Source: Thelonectria olida
Taxonomy: Eukaryota; Ascomycota; Sordariomycetes; Hypocreales; Nectriaceae
Assembly: GCA_020736575.1 (NCBI GenBank)
Contig: JAGPYM010000021.1
Location: 434,001 to 498,000, forward strand
Direction: 5' to 3'
Length of the DNA stretch: 64,000 nucleotides
Positions within the stretch are counted from its first letter, which is position 1. Each line of letters opens with the position of its first letter. Of the stretch, positions 11,201-21,984 are shown piece by piece. The position numbers and the translations under genes are program-made. The notes beneath the pieces were generated by a model. That model had not been told where the DNA came from and searched no databases. It saw only the letters and a list, made by a program, of their open reading frames with translations.

Positions 11201-12181
11201 GATTGAGCTCGTCGTGATAGATGCTACGAATGGACAAGTGCGCATGTGCGAAAGTTGGGCGCGAACAAGGGGGATTTCAATCTCAACCATTCTGTTGCCT
11301 GGGTCGTAATTGAAGTTGAAGGTGTGCCACGGGTTTGTGTCGCGGGAATGAGCTCGAGATGACAGTCAGATGTGCTGCTAATAATATCGAATCGATGGAA
11401 TGCCCGATGACTGGTGGCCACTGCACTGGGAGGGAGACTGCTGAAGGGAACGTACCTCCACTGTGACCCGACGAAGATCCCTGCCCGAGGAAAAAAGCTT
11501 GACTTGTACTGGGCTTCAGGGGATCGACAGGCAGTCAAATCGAAACGTGGCTGAAGGATGTTGAATCCGTGAAGGATGGGCGCACCAACACCGGGCAGGC
11601 GTCCATCCAGCCTTGACAATGAGATGAGATGATGTGCCAAGGGTTCGTGTCATGACGGGAAAAAAGTTCCAGCGGCCTTCTAAAACAAGACAAAGCAGCG
11701 CAGGGGAAATGAACTGGATGGACAACACGGGCTTTTCACTTTGTCTCGCAGCTGCATTTTACCTATACGAAGCGGAACCAGTTGACACACCCATCCATCC
11801 TCCGGGGCCGTTTACCGATCTGTCCACCCTTCTCCAGTCTTTGGTGAGCGAGCACCAAGTCTGCAAAAAGGCGTCAAATCTGTTTGGTCCCCTCGTAATA
11901 AAGAAGCTGGTCTGTGCGGGGGATGGCCCCATTTTGGTAGCCGCAGCCCGGCGACCTGACACGACAGGGCGATTGCAGCAGTTGCGGTGCCGGATACCGA
12001 GAGAACGAGGGAGAGAGGATGCTCCTCGATTCAGGTGGGAGACGAGGAGGAGAACGGAGGAGTGGCCGATGAAGTGGGCTGAAACCAGGCGGAAAAGAAA
12101 AATAGCTAGACACAAACTGGAATACGAGGCGATAGCGCATGCACTCTCCATTGCAGCAGTAGTCATGACTTAGCCAACCGT
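8291..12181. other. Long gene-free stretch
   Basis: Nearly 4 kb without a gene I can support. The longest frames (9516-9923 plus; 10649-11290 minus, 213 codons; 11634-12173 plus) have low-complexity or basic translations, no domains and overlapping rivals on the other strand. The part next to 12180 may include distal promoter sequence of the glycosyltransferase gene. Confidence 0.45.
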
Positions 12182-12995
12182 TTTGTTTCGGGATATTCGT
12201 ACCGCCCCCAATCTCGTTCCAGGGGTCGAGCAGGTGGCTTGTCAAAAAGAAGCCAGCGAGTCTCTCCTCTGTCACTCCTGCTCGTCCCGTCACTCTGCTT
12301 CTCTCCCCAGGCATCATCACCACCGGCATCATTCGCTGTTCATACGGCGTTTTGTGCAACCAACCGACCAACCAACAGACCAACCAAAACCCCCCATATA
12401 CTTTATGGCTTGATCGCCGCCCACCCTCGCCCAATACTTATCAGCCAATCTCTCACTCCCACCCATTCTTCTCCTCCAGCTCTAGCTTCCTTTTCCGCTT
12501 CTTCGCTCGTTCATCCTCATCATCAGTCTCCAATAAATTCTCCACCTCCCTTTTCGCCCCCTCATAACTACTACCTATCTAACTGCCCTCGTCTTTCTCG
12601 TCTTCCTCCTCCTCCACCAAGGCCATCCATCCACGTCGAGGATCCTTCGCTCTCTTCTCCCGAACCATCGACGATGAAACAATTGTGATCCTCAAAGCCG
12701 CACATCTCCCCCACGGTCCATTGGTTACTCCGTGCTCCTTCGCCGACGCCCCATCGCAGGAAGACAGAGAAAAAAAGGCGGGACAATCGCGATCAAATTA
12801 ATCATTCATCATCTTGCCCCCTTTCATTTGCCGACATATCTACTCGCTTCTTTTCTCTCCCTTTTCTCGGCGCGCAAACTCCTCCCAACTTTCTCCCTCT
12901 CTCGTCAAGCTTGGCCTCTGAGCCTCGCTAAAAAAAAATAACCGCCCGCCTCACCCACTTCCTCCCATCGCATCACTTCGCGAATCTCGTCCGCC
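12182..12995 (+). promoter_or_regulatory. Pyrimidine-rich promoter and leader of the GT34 gene
   Basis: The plus strand is strongly C/T-biased from about 12280 to 12995, with repeated CTTCT, CTCC and TTCCTC tracts and short A runs just before the ATG. Long C/T-rich stretches near transcription starts mark many highly expressed fungal housekeeping genes. No clear TATA box is visible. Several short upstream ATG frames lie inside the presumed leader. Confidence 0.5.
12357..12389. repeat. (CCAA)n-type tetranucleotide repeat
   Basis: About eight imperfect copies of CAAC/CCAA/CCGA form a short microsatellite inside the C/T-rich promoter region. Confidence 0.7.
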
Positions 12996-14305
12996 ATGAT
13001 CCAGCTACAGCGCGCCGCCCTGCAAAAATGGGCGTTGGGTGTCGCTGCTCTCCTCTTCACTACGGCGCTGGTCTTTTACGCGCGCGACTTCTACCTGGTG
13101 TCGGAACCCAGGCCGACGACCTCGTCATTTCCCACAGCGCTGTACGTTCCATTCTGGGTCTGATCCTTGCTGTTCTTTCTCGGTTGCGCGCGCGGGGCGA
13201 TTCGGGCGCGGACCGCAATTGATGGTTATTTCGAGGGCAATAAGCTGACAAGATGCGGATCAAACAGGGAACACTCCGACTCACTAAAACCAAATCGCAT
13301 CCCCAAAGACATGCCCACGTTAATACAGGCGCTATGGAAACCCTCGCTCCACAAGCTGAACGAAACCCAGTTTCGTACCGACGAGGGTTACGAGTACGAG
13401 ATCCCCGCCGAGAAGCGATGGAACGAGCCGCTCGGCAAGAAGCTGCTCATCCTCGACGTCGACACGAGGATACATACCGACACGGGCGACATGATGAATG
13501 ATAATCCGCTGTACTACAAGAACATGACAGGAAGAACTGGTGGCTGGATGAACCACTACCTCTATGGTACGATTCGACATGCTCTACTCCCCATCCGCTC
13601 GAATCCTTGGCTAACTCTCTGGCAGCCATGATCCACGGCTACGATTACCGACTCGTCCGCGCCCCCGAGTACAATGACCGACACGGCACCTGGGTCAAGG
13701 TGCCCATGATCAAGGAAGCCCTCAAGACGCACGACATGGTCGTCTTCCTCGACGCCGACGCCGTCTTCGTCTACCCACACCTCCCCTTCGAGTGGCTCCT
13801 CAACCTCTGGAACATCACCGACGACACCCTCGTCGCCATGGCCGAAGACCCCAACTCCAAGCGCAACCGCGACTCCAAGGGCTGGGTGCTCTGGAACACG
13901 GGCTTCATCGTCGCCCAGCAGAGCAACCGCACCATGGACCTCTTCAACAAGTGGGAGGACTGCCCCTCGGGCGACAAGTACCCCGACTGCGGCCACTGGA
14001 AACAGGACTGGGCCCACGAGCAAGCCGCCTTTGGCAACCACATCCGCTACGAATACAGCACCACCGACGACATCCGCGCCATCCCTTGCATGGACGGCAA
14101 CGGCGCGCCCTACATCGGCGACAAGTCGTGCGGCGGCGTCTTCATCCGCCACCACTGGTTCCGCAAAAACGCGCCCATCGACCACGTCAAGGACATGATT
14201 CTCGACTTGATGGTCCGCCGTCTGCACGGCCACTTCCACGCCCAGCTGGACAATTACTTTTTCGACGCCCACAAGGAGTCGTATCCCCTCGACTTGAATC
14301 TATAA
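12996..14305 (+). CDS. GT34 Golgi glycosyltransferase (GMA12/MNN10 family)
   Basis: Predicted type II Golgi protein that transfers galactose or mannose from a nucleotide sugar (UDP-Gal or GDP-Man) to protein-linked mannan. Exons: 12996-13141, 13268-13566, 13626-14305, giving 374 residues. Introns start GTACGT and GTACGA and end CAG; joining restores one frame. Residues 13-28 form the membrane anchor. The lumenal domain has KKLLILDVDT, NPLYYKN and GGWMNHY before the second join, a YDYRLVRAPEY element, and the metal-binding DxD at 191-193 (FLDADAVF). WVLWNTGFIV and a late HHWFRK-type element follow, as in MNN10, MNN11 and GMA12. The length is close to the family norm. The third exon is GC-rich at third positions, which creates long mirror frames on the other strand. 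Whether the product is a galactosyl- or a mannosyltransferase cannot be decided from sequence. Confidence 0.93.
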
Positions 14306-15190
14306 TGAAGATGCGCATGAAACGTCAAGAGAAACATACCACAGCCAGAAGGGACGAAAAACTCGAAATGTATTTTATAGACTATTAATGTTGTCTTTAT
14401 TTTTCTACCGCTCGATAGACCACCACCAGGGAAGGGAGGACAAATGTGGGGGAATGGAATCATTGAACTGGAGTTTGCAGGATTCGCAGGTTCTGTGGCC
14501 ACTTTTTACTGTCTTTTTTTTTATTACTTTTTTTGCGATATTCTCGTTGCGAAGAATCTTGGTAACGATTCCAATGTGTTATTTGGTTGGTGTCCGTGTT
14601 ATCTCGTGTATGGTTGGGGGGATGGAGGAGAAGAGGGAAGATTTGTTTGCAGCAAATTACCTTGCCAAATACCAAGGTCAAGACTTGACATATCTCGCAA
14701 AGTGTAGATGAAACGGCTTTTCATTCTTGATACTGGGTGACCCCGTACATGATTGCTCTCTCAATCCAAACCTCGCATCGTGTGGCCTCAAGCCTGGACC
14801 CTTCCCATCAGCTTCATTTAGACCTCATGCTACTAAGCTTGGCTCGTTTCAGTGGTGATCGCTCCGTCTGCATTATGTTCGTCGTATCATCACACCTGCT
14901 TGAGACACATCAATTCTTCCCATAAGGCCAAACCTCCGACTGCAGCATGAGAAACTAGAAGGACAAGGGATCAAACGGCAGTCTTCTCCCTCGTACTCAA
15001 CGATTCCGAGGAACGACGGCGGCAATAGCTTCCCAGCTCTGGGGAGGCTGGTCACGTGACGTATTTTCGCCCCAGATGCCCCTCACTCCTGAGTCGTCTT
15101 GTCTTGGGTCAGCTATTCCTCTCTAGTCCATCCTCAAGCTATCACATTCAGTGAGTATGAGCCTTCCTCCAAAGTCCCAATGGAAACATC
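14306..15190. other. Intergenic between GT34 gene and Zn2Cys6 gene
   Basis: Includes the 3' untranslated part of the glycosyltransferase gene (T-rich, around 14385-14540) and the promoter of the following regulator. No further gene is visible. Confidence 0.5.
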
Positions 15191-16666
15191 ATGACAGATC
15201 CAGAGCAAGCGTCAACAATTGGTAACCGGCCTTGACTCCCTCCTCAATTGAACGCGCCTTGCTCATCATCCATAGACTGCTATACTTGCAAGCGCCGCCG
15301 CATTCGCTGTGATCGCACTCAGCCAAAATGTCAAAAATGCGGAAAGAAGGGCCTCTCGTGCCCTGGCTACGGTTTGCGCCTGAGATGGGTCGGAGGGAAA
15401 GACTTTCGCCGTCCCACAAGAGATGCGGGGGCCATCCAAGACTCGACGACTCTTGCCTTGCCCGCATTGTCAGCGACAAATGCTCAATTGCATGTTGACG
15501 GCGATTGGATGCGAACTTCGGTGCTTCGGTTTCTGAGCAAAGACGCCATGAACAAGCTTGTCGAATACTACGCGGAACACGTCGCCGGGCTGATGGTCTG
15601 GATCGATTCGAAAGATAACTCTTACCGTCGATACATTGTCCCCTTGGCCTACAGCAACCCCGTCATCGGTCTGGCAATGGCCGCGATATCGGCTCAGCAT
15701 GCTTCCACATTCTTTGGCGACACAAGTCTTCCGCAAAAGGCTCGCGATGAAGCCGTGGGGATGATTTCCATGTATATCCGGGACATTACAAAGTATGTCA
15801 TGAGCGGCCATGATCTCGGCAGGAAACTCGATGTCAAATCGACAGAGTGGATGTTGGCCGCCATGTTGATGCTGTCGTGCTACGAGATGACGCATTCTGG
15901 TGGGATGGTGGTGGATTTCCATAGGAGAGCTGCAAGGTCGCTGGTGAACACGTTTGAGACGACAGAATGCGAAAGAAGTTTGTTATTCGCCTTCTTACGG
16001 AACCAGCTATCGCTGCATGATGTTTTCGCTTGTACAATGTCCTTTGAGGCATCGAACATGCACGAAGTCATCGTGCCGGATCCGAAAGACGAATCGACTC
16101 TCTTCTCGACATATCTGGCATACTTACACGACGTCACCCTGCTTTCGCGAAAGCTAAACTTGTCCCCTGCTCGACAGGCGAATATGGGCTTGACCTTTTG
16201 TCATGTTCGGTCCCAGTTTGAAGTCGCGCGTGGGGAGACGCTCATGACGACAGGGCGGCTTTCGCTCAGTCCAGGACCACGGCGGAGAGACTTTACCCGG
16301 CTCGTGGATACGTATCACCAAGCTGCCCTTCTATACGCCTCTCGATGTTTAGAATTCGACATTCAAGCGCAAAGGGAGGGTATTCTATCGGCGCTCTTTG
16401 ACCAATTCTCCGCCATGGAAGACATGCCCGCATGGGTACATAACCTCGCATGGCCGCTGTTCATTGCTGGCCTGGAGAGCCATGATAACCCCGAACGGCA
16501 AGAGACTGTAGCTAGACTGTACCGAGAGACGGCAAAGAAGATGGGATTCAAGAATTTTGAGGATGCGCTGGGCTTTATGAGGACGTTTTGGGCTGGTGAT
16601 GATGCAGATTGGAGGGCGTTGGCGAGGGAGTGGGAAGTTGAAGGGAGACCAGTCTTGCCTGCATAG
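15191..16666 (+). CDS. Zn2Cys6 transcription factor, fungal_trans_2 type
   Basis: Predicted nuclear regulator of 473 residues. Proposed exons are 15191-15221 and 15276-16666; the 54-nt intron (GTAACC...CATAG) joins MTDPEQASTI to D11. The zinc cluster spans C12, C15, C22, C29, C32 and C39 and carries the KRRRIRCD core. The remaining 400 residues are alpha-helical and match the layout of the fungal-specific domain PF11951 (residues about 70-470: WMRTSVLRFLS, LVEYYAEHVA, the MLMLSCYEMT segment and a Trp-rich C-terminal FWAGDDADW). An intronless alternative starts at 15248 and keeps the whole zinc cluster, so only the first ten residues are in doubt. It converges tail to tail with a P450 gene only 228 bases away, which makes that P450 a candidate target. 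Confidence 0.9.
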
Positions 16667-16894
16667 GACGAGATTGAGGAGATATTTGAACATGTATTCC
16701 ATTGAGGCTTGGGACGAATACATGGATTGAGATGGTCAAAGACGATCATTTCGTTGCATCTCGGGAAAGGTTTGGTTGCATGTGGCTCATCCTCTATCTG
16801 TAACGCGAAGTCTATCGTCGTCTTCCCTCCAGTTTCTCACTGGACTATTGACCCTCTCATAACCACAGCAGCCTCTCGATTCTCTGGAATGGTA

Positions 16895-18598
16895 CTACTT
16901 CTCCGAAATAGGCACGAACCGCAACATGCATTTCTGGCCAAAAGGCCGAGCAGAAATAATCTGGTCATGCGCTCTCATTGACACAGGCGTAGTCTCAGGA
17001 TCCGGAAGCGAGGTAAACTGAGAATACACGTTTCGCAACAACAGTTTCATCTCGGCCAGCGCAAGACTCCAATGCGTTAGTATTACACCAGACCAGGCAA
17101 TTGAAGGGCGCGACTTACTGTTTTCCAACACACCCTCTCCCGCCGTGGGAGAACGCGAACATCAACCTCTTCATCTCCGGGTCGGCCAGGGGATTAGTCC
17201 ACCGATGCGGGTTGAACACATCCGGCTCCGGGAACACGTCTGAGTTGTGTCGCTGGACAGAATACGCCTGGCTGCTAACAATGGTCCTCTCAGGGACCGA
17301 GTAGCCGTCAATGACCTTGCCGCCAGCAGGCACCACGCGAGGCAGCGACATGGGGATCGCGGGGAAACACCGCAGACCTTCTTGGATAATAGCATCGAGC
17401 ACGGGGAGCTTGTCAAACGGCGTGTCGGGGTTAGCGAGCAATTCCCGTTGCAGTTCTTTTTGATACTGCAGCGAACTCGGCTGCGAGAGCTCCCACATGA
17501 GGAAGCAGAGCACGTCGCCGGTGGTGTCGATGCCGGCGACCATGTGATCCATGCACTCGGCGATGATGTCCGTGTCGTCCAAGTCGCTGCCGGCTTTCTG
17601 GCGCAGACGGCTGAGGAGGGTAAACTCTGCGGCGTCGTTGAGGCGGGCGCGCGTGCCGACGAATTCATCTGCCAGTGGATTTGCGCGAGGCTCGAAGAGC
17701 AGGTCGAAGACTTTGGAGAAGTACTTGTATAGTTGGGGGTAGTGATGTTGAACGAGACGACCTGTTTTACCTGTCAGCGTCCGCAATTCGACGTTGTTGG
17801 ACTTGAGGATGCCTACTTGCGAGACTGTTGTCTGTGGTGACTTGGTGCATCATTTCCCTGTCGCTGTCGTTTTGCAGACTGTTGCTCCCATACGGATGGA
17901 AAATGTGGTGAGTGACGCCGTCACAGGCGAAAGAGTGAAGTTTGACCTAAACACCTCGTCAGATATAGCTGTTAACCAATTGAGACTGGGTTCGTACGTA
18001 AATGTCAATTCCTCTTTGAGCTGAACCTTCGCATTGTTTCGCAAACTCTTGGCTTAGACTCTCGATTCCGTTGAGAGACACTGGCTTGATGACATTGCTG
18101 TTGGAGTATCTATCGGCAAAGATGCGCTTACGCTTTGAATGCTGCGTTTTGTTAACCAGATTCTTATGAGAGCGCAAATTAACTTACAGGTGCTTTATCC
18201 AGCGTCGAGAACATGGTTCTACCAAGTTGGTGAGCATCCAGTCACTTTGTTGATTTGAGTCCTTCTCACCTTCGTCCCCAGACCTTGAACAAGTTGTAAA
18301 ACTCATGCTTATCGTAGCCGCTCCCCGACGAGCCGTAAATCTCCTTGACGGCTTCGTACGACGTGAATGACATTTCATTCGGAGCAATGCGCACGGCTGG
18401 ACCATACTTGAGGTGCAGAGAATGGATGTAGAGTGTCCGGTTAGCGTGGAATTCGTGCCACCTCAACGCGAGGGGAGTGAAGCGGGAGAGGATGGGACCG
18501 GGAGCTTTCCATAGTGGAGATGTGAAGCAGCGGTAGAGGTAGACGATGAGGGACGCCGAGATGGCGACCTGAGCCAAGATTAGAGGCGACAGCAACAT
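16895..18598 (-). CDS. Cytochrome P450 monooxygenase (class II, membrane-bound)
   Basis: Six exons on the minus strand (18598-18270, 18218-18188, 18141-17998, 17946-17817, 17770-17119, 17066-16895) join without frame conflict into 485 residues. Introns are 46-52 nt. Residues 6-24 are the ER membrane anchor, followed by a proline hinge (KAPGP, 31-35). The I-helix oxygen-binding motif AGIDTT is at 290-295, the K-helix ExxR at 342-345, the FNPHRW element at 397-402, and the heme loop FSHGGRGCVG at 418-427 with C425 as thiolate ligand. All catalytic landmarks are intact. An HHIFHPYG segment near residue 190 places it with the many fungal P450s of catabolism and secondary metabolism; the substrate cannot be told. 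No biosynthetic backbone gene is near. It would need the cellular P450 reductase. It converges with a Zn2Cys6 gene. Confidence 0.94.
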
Positions 18599-18680
18599 GG
18601 TGGTTACAGTCGCTGAGTCTGGAGAACCGTGAAGAGAGGCCGAGGAGGAGAATCAACTGGCCTAATATACTCACAAACCA

Positions 18681-18727
18681 CGGCGATAGTCCGATCCGAT
18701 GTCGTCCATGAGCCGGACCGGTATATC
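18681..18727. promoter_or_regulatory. P450 promoter with CGG/CCG motifs
   Basis: Within 130 bases upstream of the P450 start lie CGG-N7-CCG (18681-18693) and a CCGGACCGG element (18713-18721). Inverted CGG triplets are the usual contacts of Zn2Cys6 dimers. The link to the adjacent regulator is inference. Confidence 0.3.
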
Positions 18728-19483
18728 AGTCACATTGGGGGAATGGGGAAACTTCCAATTTACTTCCTAATTGGGTAGTAAGCTGGAGAGGTTGCTCTCC
18801 AAGTCATTGCCTTGTTTGGGATAGATCTGGAGAAGAGCCACTTGGGGCCATCGAGGGTGCATTAGTTAGCGCTGGAGGAGGAGACGAGGAGCGGAGGAAG
18901 CGTTGTGGAAGCGATAAGCACAAAGAACCCTGATCCAATTCGCTCGGCAATTGGGACCGAGGGCGCGACAGCCGTAAAACGGTCGTTGACAGGCTGAATT
19001 GGTCAAGTGGATTCAAGTTTGTTGTTCATCAAGCAATAAGTATCTGCCTCCGTCACCACCAAGTTCAACATGGCGGGTTTTGCCGAGAGAACGACACAAC
19101 GTGATGGAACGAATTGGGCACATTGATTGAATTCAACAATATGCAACCCTTCTCTTATACGAGAACCCCTGCTTGTTCTAGTCTACGAACTTTGATTCTG
19201 GCTTTACTTTTCCTTGCCCGACCTGACTGATCACTCCTTGTTGGATGGAAGTGAATATCAACTCACCAATGTGTGAACTTACTCCGGCTACGAATCTGGA
19301 AAGAGTTCAACGTCGTGTTGAGCCCTGAGCGCACGTGATGTACCCTGTTGAACTTGACGATGAAGTATCTAAGTCACCCGTAGTTTGTTGAGAGAGAGTA
19401 CCTGCCTACCTCCCCATGAAATGAGATGCCTTCAGACACATCACCTCGACCGTCGAACATCGAAACCAACGAGTATCACAGCC

Positions 19484-19810
19484 ATGCAAAACGACACAGA
19501 TAGGCTAGAACGCCTACCTACCTATGAAGAAATCTTCCAGACCTCCAACGCTCCCTACACACAACCACGCACAATACGAATAGCGGTCCGTCCCGTTCAC
19601 AACTACGCCAATTCTGAAAGCGACAAGGGCGGGATTCGCTCGCTGCGACAGAGATGCTGTAAAGTATTCCGACGCTTGTGCAAAAACAGGCGCTTGAAGT
19701 ACTGCAAGAATCGAATCTTAGAAGTACTAAATCGTCGCTCCTCCTTCCCACAACAATCCCCCATGGCTACAGTTCCGATTACATCCCCGCTTCCACGAGT
19801 ACACCCCTAG
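19484..19810 (+). CDS. Small hypothetical ORF, doubtful
   Basis: A 108-residue frame (an in-frame ATG also exists at 19385). It begins with an acidic stretch containing LPTYEEIF, followed by a strongly basic cysteine-containing segment (CCKVF, CKNRR, YCKNRIL). No domain is recognised and no signal peptide is present. It lies alone in a 3.4 kb interval between the P450 and transporter promoters. It may be a species-specific gene or chance. Confidence 0.25.
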   Translation: MQNDTDRLERLPTYEEIFQTSNAPYTQPRTIRIAVRPVHNYANSESDKGGIRSLRQRCCKVFRRLCKNRRLKYCKNRILEVLNRRSSFPQQSPMATVPITSPLPRVHP

Positions 19811-21769
19811 CCTCTTCTCTTGACGCATGGGGCCTCCTTAGAATAGGTGGATATAGAGTACACCCTCGCAACGACTCACGATTGGATGAGCCAATGGAGC
19901 CGGGTGCTCACACTGCGAGTGTATCCACGTGCTAATTATATGTGGCGTTCGAGAAGTAACACTGAATGGACGAGGCATCTACGACTGCGGTTCGAGGATC
20001 TAACGGCTCAACGCAGCAGCGGGCTTGGGTGGGAAAGCTGTGAGCAACGTAGTGGTGAAACACGAATCGGATATTCTAGGATGGTGCTAGGGAGCAGGGC
20101 GGTCAAGACATGGCAGCGGGACATGACAATGGTCTCGTCCGCGGAGTCAGGCCCCGAGTCTGCAACTGCATGGCGAGCCGACTCGGTTTTCCGGGACAGG
20201 CGTCGCGGGCAGTAGAAGGGCAGCGACTTTCAGGCTCTTCTTTCGGTTGAAGCAGTTTTGATGTAAGCCTCCAAGCGACCCCGTCTGAGCACTAACAGTA
20301 CGGTTTGGAGTATGGAAACGATATAGTTGAGCCGGAGATGCACGAATCGGAAGATGGAAGTGCTGGGCATTTTGCCAACTTCATATTTCCTCTCTTGCGC
20401 GAAACATGGTTTGCGAGAGAAATGCTTCGAGGGGTTTACGGAGTATTTGGACTGAGGAGGATGGTAGAATAGTACCTCTTTTATTTGCGCTTGTGATTGG
20501 GTATTTTGAATGGAAGTGTGTACATAGTTAGTATTTCCTAGTATTATAGATTGTTGCTACTTAGTACCTAATTAATTATAGACAAAGGTCATGATTTACC
20601 TAGTTCGTGCGTAGGTCCTATGGTAAGCTCTGTCCTGAATAGAGGGGCAAAGACTAGGAGCAGTGACGTATGGGGGGAGGGAATGCCTTCTTACGCAGGG
20701 AACTAACCCTTTGAGCTGAGAGAAAGTGGGATGATCTCGATTTGTCCATGCGCGCTTGAACTGTCTGTCTGTATTCCTATCTGGATATCTAGATAATGAC
20801 ACTTGAAACGTCTCCTCTGACGAGATAGCCACTGGCATCGTTCTGACAGTCGGCTCCCGTTTGGCGCAAAAATGCTGCTTCAATGGTTAGCCTGCCCGCC
20901 GCGGCCCATCACGCGACACGCGCGGCTTCAGTTGCTCAACTTGGTCTGGGCTTGCATCGCGGGGACGCCGGTCCGACCCTGGCGCCTTGGCTGCTCGGGG
21001 AAAAAATTCTCTTGGAGAAAGGTGGGAGAGCCAATAATTTGCAGGATGACAGGCCGCCCAGGCTTGGAGTCGGGGGCAAGGGGGGCAATCTCCAGCGGCT
21101 TGGCCGAGGGGGGAGAAGCTCAAGAGGGAGGAGGGTTGGGGAACAAGACGGAGATGGACTAGCATACAGTCGACCCCTCATGTTGTCCAGCTCACTGGTT
21201 GTTTGTCCGATGTAGTCCTTGCTATTCCTGGCAGGTTGCTGATGAAGGTGTCTGGCGATCATTATCTTGCATTCCTTCAGCTGCGATGCATCCCACCCAC
21301 CACCAGGCCGTCCCAAGTGCAACGAAGCTGGCCCTGCCCTGGATCCCTGCTCCAGATAAGAGACTGCCCAACTCCCACTGCGGACTTTCCTGTCATCTAG
21401 GACCGTACAGGTATCCTCAACGTCTGAAGTCCCTCCACAGCACTGGCCAGTGAATAAGTAATAATTACGAGAAAACCCCGCATAAACGAAACTCGGCCAG
21501 ACTCTGCGACTGTAAGACAACAAGAGGAAGGAAAAAACTTCATCGCCTCCGTTGCCCCTTTCACACTAGACAGCCCACAATGACATCAAAAGTCCCCCAC
21601 TGTCCAGGGTCGCTATCGCTCCTCGCTGCAACGTACCACAATGAGTAAGGGTATGGGAGATGGCCCTCCAAGGCTCCGAGGTCCTTGCTACTCCAACGGC
21701 CCATTGCGGCCTGATAGAGGAGCAAAGGGCCTGTGTGCGACCATTCCAGGTGCAGCCTCCATTCCGTTG
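19811..21769. other. Intergenic upstream of the MFS transporter
   Basis: No supported gene. Overlapping frames on both strands around 20880-21520 reflect a local GC-rich patch with no domain in any translation. Confidence 0.45.
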
Positions 21770-21777
21770 TATAAAAG
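21770..21777 (+). promoter_or_regulatory. TATA box of the MFS transporter gene
   Basis: A TATAAAAG element stands 215 bases before the ATG at 21985, a plausible distance for a fungal gene with a leader of 100-180 bases. No other TATA element is as close. Confidence 0.5.
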
Positions 21778-21984
21778 CACAAACACGCCCTCCACCAGTT
21801 CGCCTCCTCTTCCCTTTGCTCTGCCGCTGCAACCCCCCGTATCATGAAGTTGAGCTGCCACCGAGTTTTCATCACCTACCCTCACCGACCTCCCTAGCAC
21901 GACTCCCGAGTAAATGCGGCTCTAAGAGCCTATCGACGAACCGCGACTTACACGCATACGCCGAACAGCAAATAAAACCTGTCG

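Noticed and set aside
10649..11290. 213-codon minus-strand frame in the gene-poor interval
   Set aside because: Irregular Pro/Ser/Leu/Arg-rich translation, overlapped by several rival frames, no family resemblance.
13562..14272. 236-codon minus-strand frame opposite the GT34 gene
   Set aside because: Val/Asp-rich mirror of GC-rich third positions in the true gene; no start context or domain.
20880..21523. Overlapping 90-195-codon frames on both strands
   Set aside because: A GC-rich patch opens several frames at once; none has protein-like regularity.
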